Source: Astrothelium macrocarpum
Lineage: Eukaryota; Ascomycota; Dothideomycetes; Trypetheliales; Trypetheliaceae
Assembly: GCA_021030915.1 (NCBI GenBank)
Contig: JAGEMR010000049.1
Span: 124,001-188,000 of the forward strand
Reading direction: 5' to 3'
Length of the DNA: 64,000 nucleotides
Shown here: positions 36,775-49,783 of the stretch, one piece after another
Numbering within the stretch: the first letter of the stretch is position 1
Layout: each line of letters opens with the position of its first letter
Program-made: the position numbers and the translations under genes
The notes under the pieces: model-generated
Databases searched by the model: none
What the model was told of the DNA's origin: nothing
Seen by the model: only the letters and a program-made list of their open reading frames with translations

Positions 36775-39700
36775 CTATGCAAGACCAGGAACAGACTTAG
36801 ACAGATTTTTCGTTTTGTCTGCACTCGAGAGGGCTTCAACCTTTGACAAATCACCAGCCACGAGGTTCCCCGATTCTAATGTCGGTGTTCTTGGTCCGGA
36901 TGACTCACTGAGTGAACTATCCTGATCGAGTGCGCCTTCTGAGGAGTTGCGCTGCAATCCCTCTTCTGATTTAGCCAACAATGACAGCGGCTTTGTTGAT
37001 TGTGTCTGGACCGAGTCATCTCCCGGCAGTGAGCTCATGTCGATGATATTAATCGGAACCTGCGTGACAGCCTCAACGAGGAGATCCGCGATCGAACTAC
37101 CGTCGAGGATCTTGATGACAGGGATAGAGACATCCAACTCTTTGAGAAACCACGACCGTATGTCAACAGCCATTAAAGAGTCAATTCCTAGATCAAGAAG
37201 AGAAACCTTTTCGTCAATGATGTCGTCGGGGGAGAGCATTAAGGTCCTTTTCAATCGTATTGAAAATGCGTCTGATAGACGATTAGTCTTTTCAGCATTT
37301 AACTTGCAGCTGCGCACTCACCTCTTATCATGCTAACAGCATCTGATTTCGTCTGAGCCTTCGCAAGCTGCATTCTAATAGGTACAGCAGTAGTCTTTCC
37401 GGTAGACATCTGGGAATCATGATGTTCCATTATGAAGTGACTGAACTTGACGTCTGTTTGATAGTGCGCATTTGAATGGTTATCAGCATAGATCGGTGCC
37501 AGTCCGAAGGCTATTTCAGAACTCTCGGGGCAACCCGGCTGGCCGACAACAATTGCCTCTGCGAACAATTGATGAAGGTCGTGTTCCGAGATGTTCCTAT
37601 ATCCGCGTTTGGCAAAATAATCTCCATCGATACCGTCGGATCGCTCGATGTAACCAATTCCAATCAGAGGACCAATATCGATAACCGAACCAGCAATTCC
37701 ACGTTTTTTCCGCTGGGCCATAAGGGCAGTCATAAACATATTTGCAGCAATGTAGTTGCTCTGACCACTGTTACCCACAACAGCGGTAATAGACGAGAAA
37801 GCAATGAAAAAATCTAACGGGGTATCGCGGAAGAGCTCGTCCAAGAGCCGAGAACCAACCACCTTAGGCTCCAAAACTTTGGTGAAAGTTTCTGTAGAAA
37901 CATTCTCGAACAAAGAGTCCTCGAGAATCATAGCACCATTCGCCACACCTGCAATGGGAGGCATAGAACAGGAGATTTCTTGATAGCAATGGTTTAATGA
38001 CTCGCGTTTGGTAATGTTACTATTTGAGATGGTTAATTTCCAGTCTCCATATATGTCGATAGAAGACTATAAGCTAAACTTACAGAGGCAAAACTTTTAC
38101 AATTGCGCCCAATTGGGACAGGGAACTGATGAATCTGGGGTGAACGGTGGGACGTCGACTGGTCAGGACAATATATCGCGCACCATGCTCTACCATCCAT
38201 TGACAGAGTGACTGTCCGACTTCTCCAGAAAGCCCAACGAGAAGATATGTCTTGTTAGCTTGGAAAATATTTCCTTCATCAATGGCGTGTAATACAGTAG
38301 GTACGGAAGGTGCGGAGAAATCGACAACGGCAAAAGGGCCTCCGATTGCTGGATGACTCGAAACTTCACGAGCTGCAATGATTGGCACATCTGACACCGA
38401 GACTTGGTCTTGTAAAACTTCTTTGCCAGCTGACCAGGATGCTTCGAGTATCTGCGATACCTGATCGGTGAGTCCGCCGGTGTGAAGCTCTGTCGTTGCA
38501 CCGAAAAAGTAATTGACATCAAAGACAGTGCTTGTCTGGGAAATACTCTCTCTGATAAGTTGACCAACTTCCTTCGCTCCACAAGCTTGGGAAAGATCGA
38601 TAAGAACCAAAGGTGTTTTTGGTAGCATCCTCTTCACTAAGCGTACGGGAAGATTGCGATGGATGTATTTCCAGCCCAATTCACTATTTTCCTTGAGGGA
38701 TGTGGTAATCACGAGACCGATGTTTGTGTTCTTAACCATCCTAACCAACGCTTTGCCAACTAATTGATCTGGTTCGTGAACAACGAGAACGCCATCGCTG
38801 TTTGCTAACTTTAGAATATTATTTGCGGTAATCTGGGCTGCTACAAGGACGAGCGCACTCGCCGGATCGAAATCTCCCAAATGAATGGCAAATTCTGATG
38901 GGACAATTGCTGGCGATTCGGCTACGTCTGTCGCGGCGATCATCCTCTCATTAGAAGTAGTATCAATACCGACGCAAAGCATCATTGTGCCAGCCGATGC
39001 AACTCTAATAGTTTGGAGTAAAAATTGCGAGATCTGCAGCATTCTCTCATCGCCACTCCGCGGAAGAATTGTTTGACGAAGAGGAGAAGCTTTTTGGAAT
39101 TTCCAAAATGGTCCATCACTTCCAAATAAGATTCTTGTCTCTGTTGGGTCGTTATCCTCAACAATAGCCCGGCGTAAGGTATTGTACCGTCTATTGGCTG
39201 CGTCAATTGGATAGAGTCTTGGAATAGTGGTGCATCCATTTTCAATATAAATTTCGGGCTCAAGAGACCAGAGCAAATCATTAGGTGAGACTTCTTTCGA
39301 CCACGAGCCAAGCATTTCGAGCCGGAGAAGGGCCTCTGTCAAGATCAAGGGGGTTTGATCATGTATTCGATCAATATCGAGCATTTGCAAATTAATGTTG
39401 GGATATTCCAATCTCATTGCTCGTCCAAGACCGAACGTCATGAAAGAATACGGCTCATCAGTCTTTGCTCCTTGTGTGACCCAAAGAATCGTTCCCGCCG
39501 CACGCCAGAGTACCCTCAAAGCATCGAGCTTCTCAGACGTAAATTCCATAAAAAGTGGTCTGTCAAGCTCTGTGAGGCAAATGACGGTACTTGATCCAGC
39601 CAGTCCCTTGGTAGTCAAGGCCTCGATGGAGCGAAGACGAGTGATCTTCCTCGAATCCATGTTTAGGAGTTTAGTGATTTGTTCTGCTACTTGATGACTT

Positions 39701-42700
39701 AAAGCTATCTCTCCACCGATGATGACAAAGTCTTTGGCATTCTCAATCGGAAATCTGCTCATTGATGAGAGCGGTAATCGCAGGGCATTGACGCGTTCAT
39801 CAATGGCTTGTGCACCAAAGACACAACAAGGATGGAGTTCATGGAGTGATGGTGATTTTGTGTCTATCCCACCGAAGCCAGACTGACGTAGAAGAGCATT
39901 CCATTGAGCTAGTGTTAGGGTTGGTCCATCTGGTCGTCCACTTTCCGCACCAACCCACCACCCGGGTAGACTACCCATTGTTAGACCAACTTGTAGGCAC
40001 TTGTTGGAAACAGTCTCTAGGACGATAAGGTATCCGCCTGGTTTGAGGAACTTACGGACGTTCCACATTGTATTTTCAAGCGATGTGGTGGCGTGTAGGA
40101 CATTAGAGGCTACAACAAGATCATAGGATCCCTCAACGAAATCTTGCGAAGAGGGTGTACATTCCATGTTAAAAGTTTTGAAGATCATTCGATTGATGAA
40201 GGCCTTGAAGCGATCTTGTGCATTTTCGAAAAACCCACTTGAAATGTCGGTAAACGTATATCTTGAGAAGTCCGAACCTAAGGTACGAAGAATTCTTGCT
40301 GTGGATCCACCGGTTCCAGCACCTGGCAAATGACTATTAGCATCCATCCAGATAGGCAAGTAGATGGGCAAATTACCGATTTCAAGAATATTCAATCGTG
40401 GATATCGATGTGCTATTTGCCCTACCATTCTTGCAATATAGCGGTTTGCAGTATCCAGACCATACGCGCCCTCATAGAACTTTTCAAGTATTGAATCCTT
40501 GATCATATGCTCTAGGATGTTTGACCGGGTCTGGATGACTCTATGAAGATTTTCACCCACAGCTTGTATAAGGCGAACATCAATTCGCTTATGGTGTCTG
40601 GACATTATGTCAGTACATCAAAATGAGGTAAGAAGAACTACGTACTTGTTTAAGATATCATCTATTTGCTCCTGAGAGTCATGCAAAAAGCTTCTGGGAA
40701 CGAACGGATTTTGGCCTTTACGAACGACTTGGACGGCATTGTCTGCCCATTTAAGAAGGTGCTGGTAATGAGGCAACGTGTCAGCCATGTCTTGTGAAGT
40801 GGTAGTCTCCACAATGAGACGAAGATAATAGAATGATAATCGCTCTAGATCTATTGCACTTTGGATTTCATCGGGCGCAGCGTCCGGTGTATCATCATCA
40901 GTAGCAGCTGCAAGCTCACCATTGGGCTGGTCGACCTTGTACTCAAATCTTGAGAAGAGCACCGTATTGTTCTGTGGTGTAGCTGGGGGAACCGGAACGA
41001 GCTCCATGCCTCCAATCTGTACGAACGTATGATGATTGTCCTCGGAGAACAAGGTGAGCTCGGCGACAACTTTGCCATTCTGCTGATCCAGGATGGTAGC
41101 TTCATATGGAAATGTGTCTTGTCTGTGGGTTTCAGAGGAAACGAAATATGGGTTAATCGCGACCGATTTAAAGCTGGTCGGAACGTACAGTCCCCAAAGA
41201 CTTTCGTCACCAGGGCAAGAGAATGCGGCAAAACAAGTCTGCAATGCTGCGTCCAATATGCAAGGATGCACAACCAGCTGATCTTCCCAGTCACGCCCTG
41301 AATGGTTCTCAATTATGCCAGTGGCAAAGCCCATTTTCCGATTTATTGTTTTCAAGCCATGAAATGGATGTGAATAATGGTAACCGAGCCTGGCAAGGGA
41401 ATCATAGAAACGACTAACATCAACGCCCTTCATATTAAAGTCTTCAAAATCAATGCGTGGTAGAATATCAGGGTCTGCGTCTATCAGTGTAGCACGCGCA
41501 ACGCCGCTTGCCTTACGACTCAATGGCGATCCATCATTATGAACGGTACCAGTATAAAATGAGAACTCGACTCGAAGCTCATTCTTTTGTTCGCCAATTC
41601 GTTTGGTCTTGAAAAGGGTCTCAATGCTGGATTCATCATCATTGAAGGCAATTGCTTGATCAATAATAAGGTCCTCGATTGTTATGAGGCCGATCTTCGA
41701 CTCCCTGGCAAGGATGTATATCGCTTCAACCACTAGCGCAAAGTAGCCGGTAGCAGGGAATACAGTTTGGCCTTGAAGCTTATGGCCCTTGAGCCAAGTG
41801 ATTTCTTTTGGACTCAAGACATTGCGCCACTCGATTTCTCGAGACGTTTCACGATCACGACATCGTTTGCCCAAGATTGGATGAGGAGGATCGTGGGCGT
41901 ATTGATGGACACCTGACACTCTAGAAAGGGACCAGAATGACCTTGAATGATCAAAAGGATATTTTGGTAAATCTGGTACCAGGTGTCGCGTGAATGAAGT
42001 CCCCGATAGTTTTTGCTCGAAAGTGTCGAATGATACAGCTCCAGCACCTAAATGTCTCCACAGGAAACCAAGAGCATCCGAAATCACATCCACGTCGTCT
42101 TTAAACCTTGAAAGAACTCCCGAATATGGGATGCGGTGGCCTGTTGCTCCCTCTAGAGTATCTAGACAAGACGTCTTTAGAGTTGGATGGGGACCAATCT
42201 CGAGAACGAGGCTAAATGGATCTTCCTCGATAGCGGCTGATGCAACCGCGGAAGCGAACAGGACGGGATTTGTCATGTTATCAACCCAATACGATGAGTC
42301 GAGATCTTCACTCGACATCGCTCTGCCTCCACGAACACTGGAATACCAAATCGGACTCTTCGCATTTGAGACGTCGACTGCACACTTTTTGAGAGACTCC
42401 CCATACGATGAAGCGCAAGGATGCATGTGGAATGAATGATATGCCGTATCAACCTTGAGTCGACGAACAAATTTCCCCTCATCTTCAAAGATCTTGCTCG
42501 CTTCGGAGATAGCATTCCGGTCGCCCGAAAGAGTTACACTCGTGGGAGAATTGTGAGCCGCGACCTGGATCCTGCCCTCGAAAGGTTCTAAAGTGCAAAA
42601 GTTGTGCGCATCTTCGAAAGAAATGCCAATTGCCACCATCGCGCCTTTCGCACCAGTCGGTGACTTTGCAAGTTTTGCGCATTGACCTCTGTAGTAGGCG

Positions 42701-44838
42701 ATCTGGATAGCACTTGTTTGTGAAAGAAACCCAGCAGCATAAGCTGCTCCAATTTCACCTACGAGAGAGTTTAGACCAGTGAGAGAAATGTTCAACAGGA
42801 AAGCTATACATACCGGAAGAATGACCAACAACAGCATGCAACGCAACGCCTGCAACTCGAAGCAGATCAACAAGCACGATTTGCACCGCAGTACAGAGCG
42901 GTTGAGATACTTCAGCCTCCATGACTCTCGAAGTCGACTCATCAGCAAGCAGTTGTTCGTGTAGTGTCCATGTTGGACGATCCACACACGGTAATTCGGC
43001 TAAGATTCGATCTAGTTCAGCGATTCGTGTTGCTACAAATGGCGACAACTCAACGAGTCGTGCTCCCATGCGCGGCCATTGGGCTCCCTGTCCGGTGAAG
43101 ATGCCTAGTATCTTTGGCTCTGGAGGAGTAAAGTAGCGCGTGCTCAGCTCAGACTGACTATCATTAGCAATGAAATTTTCAATACTTTCAACCGCCTGCT
43201 CTTTTGTAGATGCTGCGATAGATACTCGGTAAGGTAGCGTCGAGCGCCGCATTTGGAGACTATAAGCAACGTCGTGTAATGATATATATGACTTTGATTG
43301 CAGGTATGATGAATATGATGACAGAAGAGCACGTAAGGAGTTTGTCGTTGCAGCAGATATCGTGAGAGGAGTGAACAATGGCCCAGTTGATTCCTGCGGA
43401 GATGAATTCGAATATGCGTCAACAATAATGTGTATGTTGGTGCCGCCGAAGCCTAAAGATACCATCAGCCCGCTGATTTCCGACATCTAGGGAATCTTTC
43501 TTACCAAAGCTATTAATGCTTGCTCTGCGTGTTTGTCCTGGGAGCAGGTCCGGCCAGTTGGTCGTACTGGTGGGAATTTCCAGATTTTGGCAGAATGGCG
43601 CAAGCTGCGGGTTTAGGGTATTGAAATGCAAGTTCGGTGGAATGATTCCATGCTGAAGAGCCAGAGAGGTGCTGATCAAGCTTGCTAAACCAGCAGCACC
43701 CTCGGTATGCCCCACAATGGTTTTGATCGATCCTACGTATAGCTTGTCGGAAACATTACCGGCCATACCAAAGGCTCGATATATTCCCTGAGCTTCTTGT
43801 AAGTCGCCTACGGGTGTGCCAGTGCCGTGAGCATGAAAGTACTGAGGGCGGTCTTCAGGCTTGTTGATGTCTAAGCCGGCTCTGGCATAGGTGGATCGAA
43901 TTAGTGTAGTTTGAGCTGCAGCACTAGGCACTGTCAGGCCGGGTGTTCGTCCGTCCTGATTTATTCCGGTAGCACGAATGATACACTCAACAGAATCACC
44001 GTCCGCTATCGCTTTGCTGAGGGGCTTCAGGACGACGGCTGCAATGCCCTCACCCCGAGCATAGCCATCGGCATCAATATCCCACATCTTACACCTTGCG
44101 GACGGCGAGAGCATGTGGAATTTGCTCTCAGCAACATACATAGCTGGGCAAATGCTTAGACAAAAACATTCCTCTCGATCTACATTATTTGCACCTGGGG
44201 AACGTACCTGGAGTTAAGATGAGATTGGCCCCAGCTGTAATAGCAACCTGAGATTCACCGCTACGTAAACTTTGAACAGCAAGATGAATGGCAACCAAAC
44301 TAGACGAACAGGCAGTATCGATCGTCATAGATGGCCCATGCCAGTCAAAGAACCAGGAAATGCGGTTAGACATAATGCTACGACCCATTCCAACCGCAGC
44401 ATATTGAGGGAGCGTCTCCTGATCAGTCAAGATCAAGCCTGCCCAATCACTGCACATCATACCAACGTATACGGCAGTGGATGACCCACGTAGGCCTTCA
44501 ATAGTCTGACCGGCGGCACAAAGAGAATCATAGACTGTCTCCATGAGCATACGTTGTTGCGGGTCCAATGCTTCGGCCTCATTAGGTTGGATATTAAAGA
44601 AGTTATTGTCAAAGGCGGTAATATCCTCATTCAGGAAGTAGGATTCTTGAACATTGGTTGTGCCATGATGTTCTCCATTCTTATGATAGAACGCCGCAAC
44701 ATCGTAACGGTTTGGCGGAACTTTGTCTGCAAGATCTCGTGGTTTCTGAATGAGATCCCAAAGCTTTGACGGCGTATCCACACTTCCCGAAAAGCGAAGG
44801 CCACTTCCGATGATTGCAATGGGTTCTTGATAAGACAT
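36775..44838 (-). CDS. Reducing polyketide synthase, PKS-NRPS clade, without NRPS module
   Basis: Iterative type I synthase of 2558 aa in eight exons: 44838-44208, 44143-43505, 43452-42814, 42758-40646, 40597-40377, 40322-38084, 38019-37322 and 37271-36775. Domains: KS (about 5-440, Cys in DTACSSS, HGTGT, GHTEG); AT (about 535-885, GHSSGE); DH (about 940-1220, HKLQGQTVFP and DAALQ); C-methyltransferase (motif I EIGAGTGGST near 1412); a central linker; KR (GLSGEVG near 2100, Tyr in GQSNYIAAN near 2250); ACP (Ser in LGIDSLMAV near 2425). All visible active-site residues are present, so it should make a methylated, partly reduced chain. There is no enoylreductase. The KS and the Ser-rich tail after the ACP resemble LovB/PKS-NRPS enzymes, but the protein ends about 100 aa past the ACP, where a condensation domain would begin. 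The ATG at 44838 (MSYQEPIAIIGSG) is the only in-frame one. No tailoring gene, transporter or release enzyme lies nearby. Confidence 0.93.
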
Positions 44839-47613
44839 TTGGGTAATAAGAGTCCCTGTAGGTGCAAACGCCGTGCTAGGAGACTGGATGAATATGGAGA
44901 TTGTCAAGCCAGAGAAATCTGGGGGGGAATTTTATGTCAGTAATTAATCACATCAGCCATGGCCAATATGACGCCTGGAAAGGCATGTAGTAATTAAACT
45001 TTTATTCTCTTTTCAATTTCAAGAGCGAGATAATCGCATTATCTTCAGTGACTGTAAGATTCAAATGCGGTGCGTCGCGAGTGTAGTCCACTGGAAGCTG
45101 CATTGTGGGAGACAAGGCTGAAAGATTTAGCTTTATATATGGCGAGGCGATCGGTAACGGTACTTTCGTGTAGATCATCGAATACGATTCCCGCTCAGAT
45201 AAAATCCTGCACGAATTGTCAGCTGCAACCAAATCCTATAGCCGAACGCTAGATCGGTTCTCACCTCATTCATAATAATGCGGTGCGGGTGCTAATCAAT
45301 GCCCAAGGCTTAGTTAGATGATTTTTTTAGTAAAACATTCATCACAAGCTTTTTCGGTCTGAAAATCCAGATCTGTCTTTGTAAATTCGTAATCCATCGA
45401 CTACTTTACAGCAACTTGCGATGTCGGGTTTTTTTCCTCAATGCCGATAGGTAAAAAGGTTTAGAATCGTCCATAGCTTCCAGACTCGGACAAAGCGATC
45501 AGATGAGAATATTGCCGGATTACAGGTCAAGTCGCGCCACAGCATTTCAAGGTGTAACAGGCTGAAATGAAATCCTTGGTCGGTCTTTTCCAACGCTACT
45601 ATAACACCGTGAATAGCGAGCGGAAATGACCTAAGGACGTTGCGGGCTTCCTTTAAAGCTGCTCCTTGACTGTAGCCCTAAAGGTTGCAATGCTCTTGGC
45701 AAATCGCGATCAGCTCAACAATGAGAAGCGGCAGATTGATTAGCTCGCATTCCGACAAGACGCTATGAATGCCAAATCCGCACGCTTTCAGGGGTCATTG
45801 AGACAGGTCTATAGAGTTTCGGGATTGGCCGGGAAAACGTGTCCAGAATTGGGATTCAAAGCGCTTACTCTTGTTACCTTCTTGAACTGGCCTTGCCGAT
45901 CGAGAACTGCTATTGGTAAGCACGGGCCAGGAAACTTCGATGCCCCCTTGTTGAAGAGTGGAGCGGCGAAATGAGTCATGCTCAATGTTGATGCCTCAAC
46001 TACCGGCTACCAGACGTTTGCTGTCTCTAGGATAGGGTACTGCATGGAGATCGGTAGCTAAACCCAGACATTTCCATGTACCCGTTGCGACGAAACTATG
46101 CTGGTTACAACGTGAATGAGCTGCTCATGCGGATACGAAGACGGAACAGAACGAGCTCTGTCATGCTTCGTGTACTTCTTCCATAGCGTCACTCCGCCCA
46201 AGATCTGTATGCTTCTAAATGACTGGATGAACATCGTGGTAGGATGGCAAAGACTCCTCAGAATGGCTAGTTATCCCGTTCGATACTGGCGGCAGCTCAG
46301 CTATGATGTACCAGAATGACTACCTCACCCAACTAGCGCCGGATGGGTGGGTAATGAGTTCAGCTATGCTCTCGATTTCCTGACGCATAACAGTAGAGTT
46401 GATTAGATGATTGGTTCGGCGGGTTCTCAGTTCAGCTGGTGAATGGTTGCGGGGACACGGATAGCATATGCATATGTTTCGTTGATGGGATGAAATCAGA
46501 ATGTGACGTCTAGACCGCGCCGCTACACGTGACATGATCCCTGAATGGATCGCGGCATACACTTATACCCGTTGCCTACACAGGCAAGGTGAAAGATAGT
46601 GGTCGTTCAGCCTGCGATCCTTGTGCACCAAAAGGGGCTTCCAAAAGTCTGGTCCAATCACAAATTTAGCGCCACATGCGATCACTAATCGCTGTTTTGA
46701 TAGCTGCAGTAGTAGATCTGGAGACAGGAAGTCCAAAAGCCATTTGCCATATCAAACATAAGAGATATTATTGAGCGGTTTTGTCCAAATAGACGCAAGC
46801 ATTCTTTCACAGAAAAGACCATGTCAGGGTTCTAATTCTTCAAATGCTTAGATGAGTCGCAACTCTTACCCTATTCTACATAACCGCGGCCCCGGCTGAG
46901 GCCGGAAAATGCGAGCGAGCCTGCCAGCACAAAATAGTTCATCCCCAGCTCGCCAGGAAGCGCAAGAAAACTCATCTTAGGACCAGGTACTGTTTGGCAA
47001 CATTTATATACTTAGCCAGGACAGGAATAGAAACCTGGGGTTAAATGACTTCCATAACCTGAAGGCTACTCAAAGTCAATGATTCCATAGGATTTGGGCA
47101 TGAAAGGGACACCAGAGGCTCCAAGATAACTATGATGCTGTGAAAAATGTGCCCCGTAGATAATTTCATTACATCATGAGGGCATCAGAGGTCCTCGCTC
47201 AAAGACAAAAGAAAAGCGTTACCAATACCCAAAGTGATGGGGTAAAACTTAGCACTAGGCAAAATGGTAGAAATATGTAATCCAGAAGTAAGCACGAGTA
47301 AGCACACTATCGATCAAACAATTTTATCCCTTTGATTGGCTAGTTGACATTGCCTTTGAACAAGGGGTCGAAATTCTAACTATTCTTCCCCTTTCCAGTT
47401 CATCCAGGTATCCTTTTCTTAAGCTAGTCACGGCCACAACACTCGGATGGCGGTTTCCTACAACTGCAGCTTGAGCGTTTGGCTATTCCTGTAGCCAAAG
47501 ACCTGATTTTATCGCCGTGCGAAACGTGGTAGGTGATTACCTTCCCCAGATTCACCATTACACGTCAAGTCGCTGTCGTCCTCGATTACAGTGCGCAACA
47601 TTGATGATAGTAC
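44839..47613. other. Non-coding region upstream of the PKS
   Basis: The PKS promoter must lie in the first few hundred bases. A reverse frame without ATG (45232-45002) looks slightly protein-like and may be a relic exon, but it has no known motif. The rest up to the transposon end has only short frames. A GC-rich interrupted palindrome (CCGGC...GGCCGG type) occurs near 46890. No tailoring enzymes, regulator or transporter for a polyketide cluster were found. Confidence 0.4.
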
Positions 47614-47615
47614 TA

Positions 47616-47664
47616 GGAGTCTCCACCACCATTCGCCCGGCCCGAGCATTCGCCCACCTAATTT
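47616..47664 (+). repeat. Left terminal inverted repeat
   Basis: A 49-bp GC-rich repeat, the inverse complement of 49733-49781 except for one C/T difference at 47659. The shared core includes ATTCGCCCGGCCCGAGCATT. Just inside it, CACCACCACG (about 47670-47679) also recurs inverted near the other end. Confidence 0.9.
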
Positions 47665-49732
47665 TCGCGCACCACCACGAATTCAAAAATTAATTTCTCC
47701 ATCAATATGAATCCAATTAAAATAACGATAATAGAAGTGAATTCGTAAAAGGTTTCTAATTATTTTTAATTAATTAAAAAATACGAAATCTTTCGTTCGA
47801 TGTTATCGCGCCGTCATAGAGATATTCAGAAAAATAGAATCGAATTTTTTCAAAATGAATTAATTAATTTCTTATAATATCAATAATTTATATTAATTTA
47901 ATAAATAAATATATTTATAAATCGTGGAATTCATTAACGATTTGAATGATTCGGAATTTTATTATTAATATTTATAAAAAGGATATAAAAAAGAATTAAA
48001 CGAATTATTTTATATATTATTATTAATCGCAATTAAAATCAGGATTTTTTATTATATTTAATTTTATTCAAAAAAAAACAGATAATTATAAATAATTCAA
48101 ATTATATTTTGATATAATATTATTCATTAAATTATATTATTTCATAATTAATTATATATTAAATATCCATTAAAATTGAATAATATAAAATTCTATCATA
48201 GAATATATGGAATATAAATGAGAAAGATTTTATTATAGGCCAAATCTCATTCTATCATCGTATATTTAATAAATCAATTTATAAACGAGATTTCTTACGC
48301 GGATCAGATATAAACGATTCTCATAAATAGATTATTATTTTTATTATTATTTTTATGACCGGTGAGATTTTATTTCTATCTATAATTTATAATGATTAAT
48401 TCAATTTTATTCAGAATTCATGATTTTAAAATATGGATTCTGGCCTTTATAAATATAATTTCTCATTTTTTTTAATAAATTGGACGAATAATAAAATTGG
48501 ATTCAATTAATTAATAAAAATATTTGATAAAAATATCAAAAATATAATAAATAATGGCCTCAAATGAAGATTATTTATAATTGATAATCATAAATCTTAT
48601 TTTATTATAAATTTTTTCAATTATTATTATGATCAATGAATTTTGATTATTATTTATTCTTTTTATTTTATTCATCATTTTCAATCATTAAATGTGAATT
48701 TATTTAGATTATTAATTGAATATTATTTTATAAAATTGGATATCTAAATCCAATATATATAAATCCTATTAAATCTTATGAAAAATGATTTTTTTTTATT
48801 ATTCTGAAGGATATATAAATTAATATTTATATTAAAAAATATTATTAATAAATGATTCAAAATAAATTTTTAATCATTTAATTCTTTAATTATATTTGAT
48901 TAAATCAATATATAAATTCTTTAATAATATTTAAAATGATTTATTAATTCAGATATTTTAATTAATATCAATTTTAAATATTTAAAATAATTTCGTAAAT
49001 GAATTAATATTAAATTGGATCCGTTATAATGAATAAAAATAAATAAATGATATATCAAATTATTCTATTAGAATATATGAATTTATTTTTTAAAAATGGA
49101 AAATTCGAATTTTAAAAAAATAATCAAAATTCAAAAAAAATGTATAAAATAAAAAAAATAATTTGATATATTTTCAGAATTTGATGGAATAAAATTCTAT
49201 AATTCTATTAAAATAACATGAATCCGTAAATTATAATAATAATAGAAAAAGACTGAATGAATAAAAAAGGAATAAAAAGAAATTTAAAAAATTCAATAAT
49301 AGATTGATAGATAAATAAAAATAGAATAGAAGATAGAATGAAAATGTGTCTGATAAAAAATTCAATAACAATATAAAAAAGAACGAATTATTCAAAAATA
49401 ATAAAAATAAAAGATTAAAGAATAATGAATAACGAATAAATAATTCATTTTTTAAATTCGTCAAAAAAAGTCAAAATAATAAAAATAATAGAATATAATC
49501 GAATAAATTCAAAATATTATGTATATAAATGTGGAGGTATTGAATAAGATGAAAATAAATTCTCGTATAGATCGTTTACGGCGATTATAAAAAATATCAC
49601 AACATTATTTAGATTAAAATTAATAGTTCAATTTCAACGTATAATTCAGAATTATCAAAAAATTCAAATCCGATCTTATTATTCGTTGTTATTGTTGAGA
49701 TAATTAGGTTCGAGCGCGTGGTGGTGAGAGTC

Positions 49733-49781
49733 AAATTGGGTGGGCGAATGCTCGGGCCGGGCGAATGGTGGTGGAGACTCC
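49733..49781 (-). repeat. Right terminal inverted repeat
   Basis: The inverted partner of 47616-47664, with one mismatch. It is followed by TA (49782-49783), which pairs with the TA at 47614-47615 as a target-site duplication. Confidence 0.9.
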
Positions 49782-49783
49782 TA

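Larger units (their letters stand above)
47616..49781. mobile_element. 2.17-kb TIR DNA transposon with AT-saturated interior
   Basis: The ends are inverted repeats of 49 bp that match at 48 positions (47616-47664 and 49733-49781), beginning GGAGTCTCCACCACC. A TA dinucleotide flanks each end (47614-47615 and 49782-49783), the target duplication of Tc1/mariner/pogo-type elements; the 2166-bp length fits Fot1-like members. The ~2 kb interior is almost wholly A and T, with no frame that could encode a transposase. The borders are sharp: the TIRs are GC-rich and unmutated, while the interior becomes AT-rich within about 40 bp. This may be a RIP-saturated copy or a non-autonomous element with an AT-rich core. 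The family name is inferred from TSD and size, not from a transposase. Confidence 0.8.

Noticed and set aside
36400..44838. A full secondary-metabolite cluster around the PKS
   Set aside because: No oxidoreductase, P450, transporter, regulator or release enzyme was found on either side within the window.
44839..44907. N-terminal extension of the PKS frame to 44907
   Set aside because: That frame begins with TTG. The only ATG is at 44838 and gives a typical PKS N-terminus.
45002..45232. Reverse open frame upstream of the PKS
   Set aside because: No ATG, no domain and only 76 codons. It could be a relic but is not supportable as a gene.
49231..49464. Phe/Leu-rich reverse frame inside the AT-rich element
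   Set aside because: It is an artefact of A/T-only sequence, where codons such as TTT and TTA are unavoidable.
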